From Elephas maximus indicus (lineage: Eukaryota > Chordata > Mammalia > Proboscidea > Elephantidae): DNA of 64,000 bases. The notes under the pieces are model-generated. The model ran no database searches. It was given only the letters and a program-made list of their open reading frames with translations, and had not been told where the DNA came from. Both the position numbers and the translations under genes were made by a program. Positions 22,912-34,865 of this stretch are shown one piece after another. The DNA lies in assembly GCF_024166365.1 (NCBI RefSeq), contig NC_064831.1, positions 28,138,768-28,202,767 on the forward strand. Reading direction: 5' to 3'. Position 1 is the first letter of the stretch. The number at the start of each line of letters is the position of its first letter.

Positions 22912-23816
22912 TACTTGGACAAAGATTGAATTTAAAGTTCTGGTTCATCTGCCTGAGCATCTGCCTTGGAGGCAGCTGCAGGGCAATCCAGGCTTAGCAG
23001 AGGAAAACTGATAAATTTATCTAATAAATTTTGGAATTTCAGCTCATTGTTTGGCTCAATATAGATAAGGAGGTTTTTCTCATTAGAAATACTAACACGT
23101 TCTTCGAAGGATATGTGATTCAGTCAAGTACCGGATAATCCAGTCTCCAAATTTTACATGTATTGAATCACCATAGGACACAGAGATAAGAAATTATTTT
23201 GTCTAATTTTGGTTGGACATGTTACTTAGATTTGTTAAATCTTCCATTATGATTTTTTTCAGTGAGTATTTTAATAGTAGAAAGTTTGAAGTACTCATGA
23301 GATCATGCTGCTCAAAAAGCTTCCAGAAGAGTTCAAATCTGAGTCTGGTGCTGTGTCTTGATATTTCTGCTCCATCATTTCATGAAATGGAAGAAATAGT
23401 AATAGACTGCTCTCAACAGATTGTTTGAATTATAGCTCGAGTCTAGAGTCTTGCACTTTTTAAAATTTCTACTCCTTCCCAATTACCCTGACCCTATTAG
23501 AATTTGCCTTTGAACGTGTGTTCTTTTCAAAGGAGCCAGGAAAAATGGGAATGCTCATTAATCTGAGTGAACCTCTGATAGTAATCTGAAAGAAAAGTAC
23601 AGTTCTGACACTATCATAAAAAGAGTGTTTTCCCTCAGAAAAGAATTATGAAAATTAACTTGGTACTTCCAATGAATGAAGTGAAAACAGAGGTGTCAGT
23701 TATTGTACTGTTTTCTGAGTCCTTGGGCTTTATCTCTTTCCTTCTTTTCCTCACCAAACACCTATGAAGTCCACACTCATTTCCCATTTACATCTTGACC
23801 ACAGTCTGATTCCTCT
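22912..23816. other. Unassigned intergenic sequence
   Basis: AT-rich sequence without a repeat family I recognise. Its longest open frame (71 codons, 23213-23428 plus) shows no domain motif and is probably chance. Confidence 0.45.
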
Positions 23817-23882
23817 CGTTGTTGTTGTTAGTTGCCCTTAAGTTGACTGACTCCAACCCGTGGCAACCTTATATGTGGATTT
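23817..23882 (-). mobile_element. SINE/RTE 3'-tail fragment
   Basis: The (GTT)n run followed by agttgcccttaagttgactg matches the reversed 3' tail shared by the SINEs and RTE here (compare 34208-34305). Confidence 0.65.
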
Positions 23883-23885
23883 GTG

Positions 23886-24866
23886 TGTATGGATTTGCCT
23901 ATTAAGAACATTTCATATGAATGGAATTGTACAATATGCAGTCTTTGTGTTTCATTTCTTTCACTTAGCATAATGTTTTCAAGGTTCATCCGTATTGTAG
24001 CATGAATCAGTAATTTAATATTTCATTGTTATGGATATGCCACATTTTATGTAGACAGGCATTTAAGTTGTTTCCACCTGTTGGCTATTGTGAACAGCGC
24101 TGATATGAACATGTGTATTTGCGTATTTGAGTATCTGTTTTCAATTCTTTTGGATGTATACTTAGGAATAAAATCAGTGGAGCATATGGTAAATCTGTTT
24201 AACTCTTTGAGAAATCATCAAATTCTTTTCCACGGTGGCAAAACCATTTTACATTCCCACCAGCAATGGAAGAGGGTTCCAAGTTCTCCATATCCTTGTC
24301 AACACTTACGTTCTTTTCTTTTTTTTTTTTCTTTTCTTAATTATATAACCATGCCAGTGGGGGTGGTTTCTCATCATGGTTTTGATCTGAGTTTCTTTAG
24401 AGGCTAGTGATGTTGAGCATCTTTTCATGAGCTTAATAGCCATTTGTATATCTTCTTTGGGGAACTATTCAAGTCCTTTGCCATTTTTCAATTGATTTGT
24501 TTCTTTGTTATTATTGAGTTGTGTTCTTTATGTATCCTGGATATTAGCTCTTTATCAGATAAATGATTTGAAAAATATTTCCTACAATTCTGTAGGTTGT
24601 CTTTCCACTTTCTTGACAGTATCCTGTGATGTACAAGTTTTAAATTTTCATACAGTCCAATTTATCTTTTTTTCTTTTGTTGTTCGTGCTTTTGTTGTCA
24701 CATATAAGAATCTATCACCAAATCCAAATTCATTAAGATTTACCCTTATGTTTTCTTCTAAGAGTTTTATGATTTTAACTCTGATATATAGATTGTTTAT
24801 CCATTTTGAGTTAATTTTTGCATATAGTATGAAGTAGAGGTCCAACTTCATTCTTTTGTGTGTGAC
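23886..24866 (-). mobile_element. Older L1 fragment H (ORF2 C-terminal region)
   Basis: Diverged L1 ORF2 sequence, recognisable from blocks such as tttcacttagcataatg, ttgttgagcatcttttcatg and attttgagttaatttttg that parallel elements A, B and F. No L1 3' UTR of the younger type is attached. The longest piece (24851-24648) is 67 codons. Confidence 0.75.
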
Positions 24867-25384
24867 AGACTATTTGTGTAATCACAAAGTACCTTAGCCT
24901 TTCTGTGCCTGATTTTCAACTGGGTTTTTGGGTAATTTGTAGTTTGAAATGGTCAGGCCAAGCAATCTCTGTGGTTCTTTGTAATGCTGTGAATGATTAC
25001 AGCACTGGCTCTAGGGCTTGCTTCCAACCGACGCCTCATCCCCAACCCACCCCACCAGTACCTGGAGTAAAGCTGCAGGCTGCCTTGGCTAGCATAACAT
25101 CCCAGTTATAAGGGCATTTACGACCATGGTTCAATTTAGCAGAATGGAGAAGGGATTTGTTGTTTGATACTACACAGGCCCCCATTTGGCATAATCAAGG
25201 TAGACTTCAATACGTAGATAACATACATTATACAGTCTAAAGACAGATTCGCATAAGGTTTTAATTTCGAATATATAAAACAATGTTCAGTAAAGGAAGC
25301 TTTAAAGGTAAAAGTCTTCAGGCTACCATGCTCAAGAAAATGTGGCCAGCTTAATGTATTTCGAATTCAAAGACAAAAGAAGGC
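24867..25384. other. LRAT 3' flank, unassigned
   Basis: Sequence between the older L1 and the predicted LRAT cleavage site. No repeat or ORF is recognised. Confidence 0.4.
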
Positions 25385-25400
25385 AGTATGCAAAATTGAT

Positions 25401-25406
25401 TTTATT
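25401..25406 (-). terminator. Candidate distal LRAT poly(A) signal AATAAA
   Basis: tttatt on the plus strand. A T-rich stretch follows on the minus strand (ttttgtctttgaattcg, from about 25379 downward), which is suitable as a downstream element. It is chosen as the distal end because recognisable intergenic L1 starts at 24866. Confidence 0.4.
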
Positions 25407-26089
25407 CGACGTGCTCGTATACCAAATATGAAATTAGTTGAGCTGACAGATCTGGGGTTTGTATAAAACTCTCTAAATAGGTCACATTATAAAACAAAGA
25501 CAGGTAATCATTTCTTATATGCTTCTCATCTATATCAAAAGACTTTTATCATTTTAATAAAGTTGATATTGCTGGAAAACATTTCTGATATTTGACAGTT
25601 AGCAATATTATGAAATAGAAAACGGAAAAATAAGAAATATATCTATATTCTGAAAAAAAAAAAACTTTTTAAAATAACAAATCCATACTTATTTGCTTGT
25701 CCTTAGAAAGAAACATCTCTAACAGAGCAAAGATCAGAAATATCCAATATACACACAAGTCATCAAGTTAGGTTATTTTGGAGGAATCAACTTTCTGGCA
25801 AGAAACAAGGGTGGATGACTTCTCTAATCCACCACTAAGAATTACTTGTGAGTCAAATATAAGGATTTGGCTAAAGTCCATTGACACTTTCTTGATGTGT
25901 TTTCTCTCCATCTTTTTTGAGGGCCTGAAGAGCATGGCTAGTCTCCCAATAGGTCCCCTTGTCCCACCTTGCCCCATGCTCCCATTCTTCCTCCATACTT
26001 TTGGGAGTTAACTTTCCTGAACCCAAATCTCCATTGCCTATTCATGAAGTCCAGACTTCTTGGTCTACACAAGCCTTGTACCACCTACC

Positions 26090-26590
26090 TGTTGCTTTCT
26101 TTTTCCAAAGCATTTCTCTCACCACCCTTCCTCTGTTGTAGTCTCTGAATCACTTGCACTTTCCTGAATATCCTCATGCAGTTTCATGCTCTCAGGCAAC
26201 AAAGAGTACCTCATGCCTACACGCCAGGCATGTTGTGGATGGTTATCATGCATTTGCTCATGCAGTACCCACTGCCTGGAATGTTCTGCCCAAAATCTGT
26301 CCCCCTGGAAAACATATATTCATCTTTTGACTCTCACTACATGGTCCCTATAATTATGGACTTTTGTAACCCAGTTAAAACCAACCCCTTCTTTCTCTGT
26401 GCTTTCAATCAGCCCTATACAGATGTCAATCACAGAAAGTCTTGCCACTTCCATGTGTCTTCTATTATAGCCATGACCTTTGAGGAAAGGGTCCATGTCT
26501 CATTCATCTTTTTATCCCCAGCATCTGCCTAATACCTGACACTTAAATTAGCTCATCTCAGCCCCAGCTAATCCTGATTTGACCTCTGTC
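26090..26590 (+). repeat. L2 (ancient LINE) fragment, antisense in LRAT 3' UTR
   Basis: Blocks such as actgcctggaatgttctgcc and aggaaagggtccatgtctca with tttttatccccagcatctgc match the conserved 3' region of mammal-wide L2. It is diverged, as expected for an element older than placental mammals. Confidence 0.65.
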
Positions 26591-29011
26591 TAGGGGTGGC
26601 AAAAAACAAAATAAGCAACAAAAAGCTCCATCAGACACTATTTGATTACCATTATAGTTAGAATAATGGAGGCTTAAAAATACATTTCAAGATCATAAGG
26701 ATGAATCTTAACCAAAGAGACCTAGAGAAATTTGTGAACTGCCTCAAGTTCTGTGACACCTTAGTGGCTCAGGGTTTCTTCCATAACCACCATCAGAAAT
26801 GTATGCTTCTTTTTGTACTTGCTAAGCAACTAATCAAACTGAGTACAACAAAACAAAATCCTTCCTTTTCCTAAGAAGTTCAACAAACTCTACTGTTGCT
26901 GAACATTTGATAAATAAATCCTTTCTTCCAGGCCCTTCTTCCCTTAAGTGGTGGAACACACCAGTGGATAAGATCTCATGTGATTTCCCTGGCCCCTCGG
27001 GCAGATTTAATTCCTTCTTCAGCTGTATTCCCATAGCAGTGAATATACTCTACTATAACAAAAAAAAAATTATAGGTAGTCAAAAAATAATATTAATTCT
27101 AGATAGTGCAATGGCAACAGGCCAAGGTCTGGCTTATAATGAGCACTGAGTAAACGAATCATGAATTGAATCTCACTTTAACGATATCAAGTAAGCCAAG
27201 ACTAATTATATCAATTCCAACCTTGTAAACATCCCTGGCATTTAATTAACATCTATGAACTCAGATTGAACATAAAGCAGTGGCTTTTGCTGCCTGCAAT
27301 ACTAAGGTCTGCAAAAAAGATGGTAATTATTTATGAAAACACTGTATTTAAAAAAAAAATTATTTAAACAATTGCTACATGGGTAATATACAATAAGTGA
27401 AAAACCACTACCACAATAGTCCTGATAGTGCTTGGTTTTATGTATAAAGACTTAAGATTATTTTAAGTGGTTGGAATAGGCCCATATTTTAAGTCCTTAA
27501 AACAATAACTAAACATTTATATAAGCTAAATAATTAACCATTAAAGTCTAATTATTAATAAACTCTAAATGAATTTGTTGTAGGTGAGTTAGTGGTGATG
27601 AAACCTCAGTCCCATGAATCTGTTTTTAAATCTGTTCGGATTGAATCACTGACTGAGCGCCCAGCCATCCTATTTTGACATTCTTGATCGTTTACAAAGC
27701 AATTTTAATACCTGAAATGCATGTCTAGCTTTTGGCTTAAGTTGTAGAATTTGGTAATTTTGCAAAAGTACTTAGATGTTTGTTTTAACTCTGCAACATC
27801 TCAACTCTGATTCTATCACAGCTTCGGGGTAATCAATTCACATATCTGGCTGTTCTAAGACATTGAAAAAAATTATTTTAAATAGTCATTTCCTTCATTC
27901 CTACTTCTCCGGATTTTATATACTGCTGTGGTATCCTTCTTTTAGGGAAATAAACTGCACTTACTTAGAAATGAGTGAAAAACCTGACTAGGAAACAAAT
28001 CTGAGGATCTAAAAAAATTATACAGTACATTAATAAATGCTTTAAAAGGTACAAATCTAACAACATACATGCAAGTTATATGAAAGATTCAAGGGCATAA
28101 AAAATGGATTGAACTTGCTTTGCCATTCACTTGTACAGATGCTCTATAATAACTACACTAGTATTGTAAAAGAGCAATCCAACTTAATTTGGCTCTCATC
28201 GGTCTGTGTTTCTATAGATAGCTGCATATTTATTTGCCACACACACACACACACCAAATATCCAAATTACTTTAATCTTATATCTGTATATTTCCCAGAC
28301 TGATTTAAACTAACCACAGTGTCACATTAAAGGAAAAAAAAAAATAGTGTGGTGCTACAGTAGCTATTTCTGCAGGAAAACAGAAGATTTCTATAATTTC
28401 TGGCCAGTTACTTTATCACTAAATCTTAACTTTGCCAATATTAGTTTAAAATAATGAAAAGAAAATATTCTTGGTTTATTGGGGATATGTATATTACATA
28501 AAAAAACAGACCGTGATTTTTTTTTTTTTTTGGCCCATCATCAAACATATTTTCATCTGAATAAAAAAGGTTAAGTCTTTGAGTTTAATACAATTTTTTT
28601 CAGTGGGACAGGATAAATTTACAATAAACTTAGTGATTGAATTTGATAAGCCTTCCAAACTTCAAATACAGCCTCACAGAGAAGAACAATGATTACAGGA
28701 GAGAAAAATAACAGAGAGTCTCCTGTGCCCATCATCTTAGGGGCTAGTTTTCTTTCTTGTACTCCTGAATTCTACCACAAACTGTCATGTTTCCAAGGCT
28801 TGGGAGGTGCTTTAAAACTGAACTGTCTGAGAAGATTCAGAAAGTCTTTGTTCTTGGGCTTACACAGTAAGCACTTTGATTCTTAATCACATTTTTATCC
28901 AGAACAGTGTTACAGGTCACATTTTTCTCAACAATGCTTATAGTGATTTGTGCTCTATAAATATAAACATATTTCCACACAGAATATACACACTGACATG
29001 GGGGTGTGAAG

Positions 29012-29200
<189 letters not shown>

Positions 29201-29812
29201 CTAACCCTCAGAAGAAGCACATATACCAAACAGTAAACCACAGATTTCCCAGGTATAGTCTGTCTAGCAGGAGAACTAGAATGTCCCCTATGACTTATGA
29301 AAGAATTAAAGATGTTAATAGTTTCTTGATTCCACATCCCATAGTAGTCAGTTTGATAAGTTCTTTATTGCTAAAATAACACCTTAGGCAACTGGGCCAA
29401 TAATGGCAGCTGCCTTTGTAAATACAGAACTTTTACCGAAAACTACAGAGAACAATGTAACCGCATAGAAATTATTCAGGATTAACAGTTAAAAACAGTA
29501 TTTACCTGCTTATCAATAGCAATGACAGATTCTAAAATAAGATGAGCGAAGAGGTCTCTAATCATAAGTAAAAGGAAAAGAACTTAGCCTATTATTAGGA
29601 GCAAATTTGATTCCTCCAATTTGCCATTCTAAAATGTGGTGATTTCAACAAAAACTTTCTCGTAAATCTCAAAATCTAAAGGCACAGAAATAATTTTGTT
29701 GTTATAGCACAGTCACAGCGTTAATAAATTAAACAAATCCTTCATCAATTACATGACACATAATTGGCTCCTGGAAATAAAGATAGATTAAATATGGTCC
29801 ATATTCCTAAGG

Positions 29813-30486
29813 GTATGGGTTACACCTCAACATAAAACAAAAATCCTCACAACTGGACCAATAAGCAACATCATGATAAACAGAGAAAAGACTGAAGTTG
29901 TCAAGGATTTCATTTTACTTGGATCCACAATCAATGCCCATGGAAGCAGCAGTCAAGAAATCAAATGATGTATTTCACTGAGCAAATTTGCTGCAAAAGA
30001 CCTCTTTAAAGTGTTAAAAAACGAAGACGTCACTCTGAGAACTAAGGTGCGCCTGGTCCAGCCATAGTATTTTTAATCAGATCATTTGCATGGGAAAGCT
30101 GGACAATGAGTAAGGAAAATGGAAGAATTAATGCCTTTGAATTATGGTGTTGACAAAGAATACTGAATATACCATGGACTGCCAGAAGAACAAACAAACC
30201 TGTTTTGAAAGAAGTACTGCCAGAAAGCTCCTTAGAAGGGAGAATGGCAAGACTTTGTCTCACATACTTTGGACAGCTTATTAGGAGGGACAAGTCCCTG
30301 GAGAAGGACATCATGCTTGGTAAAGCAGAGGGTCAGTGGAAAAAAGGAAGGCCCTCAACAAGATGGCTGCAACAACGGGCTCAACTTAACGGTTGTGATG
30401 GCTCAGGACCAGGCAGTGCTTTGTTTTGTTGTACATGGGGTTGCTAGGACTTGGAACAAATTGGAGGGCGTCAAACAACAACCACC
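29813..30486 (+). mobile_element. RTE (BovB-type) LINE 3' fragment in LRAT intron 2, antisense
   Basis: Matches the 3' part of the RTE at 63612-64000 almost block for block (caactggaccaataagcaac, gcaaatttgctgcaaaagac, gaatataccatggactgcca), then continues to a 3' tail (gttgtacatggggttgctag ... caaacaacaacc). The coding sequence is broken by stops. The open 80-codon piece at 30205-30447 is the C-terminal end with a LTYFGQLIRRDKSLEKDIMLG block. The 5' end is truncated. Confidence 0.88.
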
Positions 30487-30540
30487 CCTAAGGAATGCAT
30501 TCTTCTAATATGTAATTTTTTTTTCTTGGAAAAATACTTT

Positions 30541-30745
30541 TACTCGGAAGTTGATGGCCTATGTTTGAGTCCTGGTTCTTTCCCTCATTAGCTGTGTGAT
30601 CTCAAGCACGTCACTTAACCTCTCCACACTACTCTCTCCTTCCCTTCCATGTGAACACCATGGTTTTTTGGGAATCAAATGGTATATTTTATGCAAAAGA
30701 TGCCTATATTCTTCTGCATGCTATACAAATATAAAGTATTACAGT
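30541..30745 (+). repeat. MIR SINE
   Basis: The core reads ttagctgtgtgatctcaagc followed by acgtcacttaacctctccac, a clear MIR core, and decays toward 30745. Confidence 0.75.
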
Positions 30746-30897
30746 AATTATTATTACTGCTATGTCCACCACAATTATCCCTACCTCATCACTGTTAGTA
30801 CCAGAACTCAGCAATTAACGACTTCATTTTTATATTTTTGCTAGTCATAATTTTTAAACTCCTTTTTTATAAATGACATTGTATATGCTTTTAGGGT

Positions 30898-31045
30898 CTC
30901 CAAGAGTGGCTTTTATGACTCATAGCGACCCTATAGGGAAGAGTAGAACTGCCACAGAGGGTTTCCAAGGAGCAGCTGGTGGATTTGAACTGCCGAACTT
31001 TTGGTTAGCCATCAAGCTCTTTAACCACTAAGCCACCAGGGCTCC
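30898..31045 (-). mobile_element. AfroSINE-type SINE, minus
   Basis: The reversed body (gactcatagcgaccctatag, tttccaaggagcagctggtg) and head (ttaaccactaagccaccagg) are all present. It lies just left of L1-F in LRAT intron 2. Confidence 0.88.
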
Positions 31046-31338
31046 ACTGGAGCCAGGTTTAAAATTCTTTATTTATTGTATTGTGTTTCAGGTGAGTGTT
31101 TACAATGAAATTAGTTTTTCATTAAAAAATTTTATACACAAATTTTTTGTGACATTGGTTGAAAACTCCGCAGTGTGTCAGCACTCTCACCTTTTCCCTT
31201 TTCACCCGGAGTTCTCCTTGTCCATTCATCCAGTTTTCCTGCCTTCTCATCTTTGCTTTTGGCACGTTACCCATTTTGTCTCCTTTACTTAGTGGAACTA
31301 AGTAGCATGTTCCTCACAGGTATTATTGTTTGTTTTAT

Positions 31339-31501
31339 TTATAAAAAAAAAAACAAAAAACCATTGCCTTTACGTTGATTGATTCATAGTGACCCTATAG
31401 GACAGAGTAGAACTGTCCCATAGAGAGAACCTAGTGGATTCAAACTGCCAACCTTTTTGTTAGCAGCTGTAGCACTTAACCACTATGCCACCAGGGTTTC
31501 C
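31339..31501 (-). mobile_element. AfroSINE-type SINE nested in L1-F
   Basis: Reversed SINE with an A-run at its left. It is flanked by a perfect 11-bp duplication GTTTGTTTTAT at 31328-31338 and 31502-31512, so it is younger than L1-F. Confidence 0.92.
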
Positions 31502-32947
31502 GTTTGTTTTATAGACCTGTCTAATCTTTGCTGGAAAGGTGAACTTCTGGAATGGCTTCAGTTCTGAGTTATTCATAGTCTCAGAGGTTCCTCCAGTCAT
31601 TCTCAGATCAGTAACTCTGGTCTTTTTCTTTTCTTTCTTTTTTTTTGTGAACTTGCATTTTGTTCTACATTTTTCTCCCATTCTGCCCTGGACCCTCTAC
31701 TGTGATCCCTGTTAGAGAAACCAGTGGTGGTAGCCAGGGACCATCTAGTTCTTCTGGGCTCAGGCTGGTAGATGCTGTGGTTCATGTAATCCATTAGTCG
31801 TTTGGACTAGTATTTTCTTTGTGTCTTTGGTTTTCTTCATTTTCCTTTGTTCCGAACATGATGGGACCAATACATGTATCTTAGGTGGCCACTTGAAAGC
31901 TTTGAAGACCCCAAATGCTGCTTACCAAAATAGGATGTAGAGCATTTTCTTTATGAAATATGTTATGCCAGTTGACCTAGATATTCCCCAGCACCATGGT
32001 CTCCAGGCCTTAGCCCCAGTAACTCAGTACCCCAAGGTGTTTGGATATGTCTAGGAAGTGTCTATGACTTTGTCTTGGTCAAGCTGTGCTGTCTTCCCCT
32101 ATTTTGCATGTTTTCTTTCCCTTCACCAAAGTTCACATTTGTCTACTATCTAGTTAGTTGTTTCCCTTCCCCACACATCCCCTCCCTTGTAACCATCCAA
32201 GATTATTTTTTTTTCTGTATGTAACCTTTTCATGAGTTTTTGTAAGAGTGGTGTCATACAGTATTTCTTCTTTTTGTGATTGACTCATTTCACTCAGCAT
32301 AATGCCCTCCAGATTCATCCATGTTGTGAGATGTTACCCGATTCATCGTTGTTCTTTACTGTTGCATAGCATTCCATTGCGTGCGTGTACCATAATTTGT
32401 TTTTCCATTCATCTGTTGATGGCTGCTTAGGCTGTTTCCACCTTTTTTGTTGTGAACAATGCTGCAGGGAACATGGGTGTGCGTATGCCTATTCATGTGA
32501 CAACTCTTATTTCTCTAGGATATATTCCTAGTAGTGGGATTGCTAGATCGTATGGTATTTCTACTTCTAGCTTTTTAAGGAGTCATACCATTATCTATAG
32601 TGGTTGTACTATTTTACATTCCCACCAGCACTGCATAAGAGTTCTAATCTTCCCACAACCTCTCCAACATGTGCTATTTTCTGGTTTTCTGATTAGTGCC
32701 AGTAATGTTGCAGAGAGATGGTATTTCTCTACTGGCTAAAGATCGTAAGCATTTCTTCATGTGTCTGTTAGCCACCTGAATGTCTTCTTTGGTGAAGTAT
32801 CTGTTCATATTCTTTGCCTATTTTTTAATTGGGTTACTTGTCTCTTTGTTGTTAAGGTGCTGAAGTACTGTATAGATTTTAGAGATTAGACTCTTGTTGG
32901 ATATGTCACAGCCAAAACTTTTTTCCCATTCTGTAGGTTTTCTTTTT

Positions 32948-33095
32948 GGCACAGTGGTTAAGAGCCATGGTTCAAGTCCATCAGCCGCTCCTTGGAAACC
33001 CGGTAGGGCAAGTTCTACTCTGACCGATAGGGTTGCAACGAGTTGGAACTGACTTGACAGCAACAGGTTTGGTTTTTTTTGTTTGTTTGTTTGTT
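32948..33095 (+). mobile_element. AfroSINE-type SINE nested in L1-F
   Basis: Plus-strand SINE ending in a (GTTT)n tail. It is flanked by a 14-bp duplication TAGGTTTTCTTTTT at 32934-32947 and 33096-33109. The head is shortened (starts at gcacagtggttaag). Confidence 0.92.
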
Positions 33096-34207
33096 TAGGT
33101 TTTCTTTTTTCTCTTTTAGCAAAGTCTTTTGATGAGTATAAATGTTCTATTTTTAGGAGCTCCCAGTTAACAAGTTTATCTTCTGGTGTTTGTGCACTGT
33201 CAATTACAGTTTATATTCTCTTTACGCCATGTATTAGGGCCCTTAGTGTTGTCTCTATTTTTTCTTCCATGGTTTTTATAGTTTAAAGTTTTACATTTAG
33301 GTCTTTGATCCATTTTGGGTTAGTTTTTGTGCATGGTGTGAGGAATGGGTCCTGTTTCTTTTTTTTTTTTACGGATGGCTATCCAGTTTTGCTAGCACCA
33401 CTTGTTTAAAAGTCTGTCTTTTCCGCATTTAATCAACTTTGGTCGTTTGTCAAAGATCAGCTGACCATAGGAGTATGAATTTACATCTGGGCTCTCCATT
33501 CTGTTCCATTGGTCTGTGTGTCAGTCATCGTATGACTAACAGGCTGTTTGAACTGCTGTGGCTACATAGTAGGCTCTGAGATCAGGTAGTGCAAGGCCTC
33601 CTACTTTGTTCTTTTTCTTCAGTAATGCTTTGCTTAACCAGGGCCTCTATCCATTTCATATAAAGTTGGTGATTAGTTTTTCTATCTTGTTAAAGAATGC
33701 TGTTGGTATTTGGATCAGGATTGCATTATATCTGTAGATCACTTTGGGTAGGATTGACATTTTCACAATGTTGAATCTTCCTATCCATGAGCACAGTATG
33801 TTTTTCCATTTATGTAGGTTTCTTTTGGTTTCTTGCAATGGTGTTTTGCAGTTTTCTTTGTATAGCCCTTTTATGTCCCTGGTTAGAGTTACTGCTAAGT
33901 ATTTTATCTTTTTAGGGGCTATTGTATATGGTATTGATTTGGTGATTTCCTTTCCAAAGCTCTCTTTGTTGGTGTATTGGAATTCAACTGATTTTTGTAT
34001 GCTGATCTTGTGCCCTGCTGCTACTCTACTAGTTTCAGTAGTTTTCTTGTGGAATGTTTGCGGTTCTCTGTGAAAAGGATCATGTTATCTGCAAATAGGG
34101 ATAGTTTTACTTCTTCCTTTCCAATTTGGATGCCCTTCATTTCCTTTTTTTTTTTTTTTTTTTGCCTTATTGCTTTAGCTAGGACTTCCAGGCCTGTGTT
34201 AAATAGG

Positions 34208-34305
34208 TTGTTGTTGTTGTTAGGTGCCATCAAGTTGGTTCCAACTCTTAGCAACCCTATGCACAACAGAATGAAACACTGCCCGGTCCTGCACCATCCT
34301 CACAA
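34208..34305 (-). mobile_element. Short SINE (RTE-tail type) nested in L1-F
   Basis: Begins with a (GTT)n run and gtgccatcaagttggttcca, continuing to cggtcctgcaccatcc. It is flanked by the 11-bp duplication TGTTAAATAGG at 34197-34207 and 34306-34316. It shares its tail with the main SINE but has a different body. Confidence 0.85.
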
Positions 34306-34475
34306 TGTTAAATAGGAGTGGTGATAAACGGCATCTCAAGGGGAATGTGTTCAGCTTCCCTCCATTGGGAATGATGTGGGCTGTTCGCTTCGTATAGTTG
34401 GGTTTTAAAATTCTTAATGGATAGAATGAGCAAGTCCAACATATTTTAACACGCTATTTTGACCCCCCGCCCCCA

Positions 34476-34640
34476 TAGAAACCCTGGTGGCTTAGTGGTT
34501 AAGTGCTACAGCGGCTAACCAAGAGGTTGGCAGTTTCAATCTGCCAAGTGCTCCTTGGAAACTCTATCGGGCAGTTGTACTCTGTCCTATAGGGTCGCTA
34601 TGAATCAGAATTGACTCGACGGCAGTGGGTTTTTTGGTTT
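34476..34640 (+). mobile_element. AfroSINE-type SINE, plus; left arm of inverted pair
   Basis: Complete copy: A-box-like tggcttagtgg, B-box-like agtttcaatct (decayed), body and ggcagtgggttttttgg tail. TATTTTGACCC is repeated at 34455-34465 and 34640-34650. Confidence 0.9.
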
Positions 34641-34663
34641 ATTTTGACCCACCCCCACCCCCC

Positions 34664-34865
34664 CAAAAAAAAACCATTGCCGTCAAGCCAACTCCAACTG
34701 ACAGCAACCCTACAGGACAGAGTAGAACTGTCCCATCAGTTTCCAAGGCAGTAACCTTTACAGTAGCAGACTGACACATCTTTCTCCCGCAGAGCAACTG
34801 GTGAGTTTGAACCGCTGACCTCTCTGTTAGGAGCTGAGCGCTTAACCACTGCACCACCAAGGCTC
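34664..34865 (-). mobile_element. AfroSINE-type SINE, minus (long form); right arm of inverted pair
   Basis: Reversed SINE of the long form, with the extra segment cctttacagtagcagactga. It begins only about 24 bases after the plus-strand copy at 34476-34640, so the two form a long inverted repeat within LRAT intron 2. Confidence 0.9.

Larger units (their letters stand above)
25385..29011 (-). other. LRAT: LRAT 3' UTR (probable)
   Basis: The region directly downstream of the LRAT stop codon is AT-rich and free of L1, RTE and AfroSINE for 3.6 kb, unlike most of the window. AATAAA signals on the minus strand lie at 28480-28475, 28234-28229 and 25406-25401. The distal one would give a 3' UTR of about 3.6 kb, in line with the long 3' UTR of mammalian LRAT mRNA, and the proximal ones could give short forms. 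An ancient L2 fragment lies antisense inside it, and a short (CA)n run is at 28239-28255. The exact end is inference. Confidence 0.6.
31070..34403 (-). mobile_element. L1 element F, 5'-truncated, in LRAT intron 2 (sense)
   Basis: L1 3' UTR (31070-32150) followed by ORF2 up to the reverse-transcriptase region, where it is truncated at 34403. A 12-bp target-site duplication TTTAAAATTCTT lies at 31058-31069 and 34404-34415, giving exact ends. Three SINEs are nested in it: 31339-31501, 32948-33095 and 34208-34305. ORF2 pieces include 34266-34021 with a FADN motif in place of FADD. It has the same orientation as LRAT. Confidence 0.9.
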
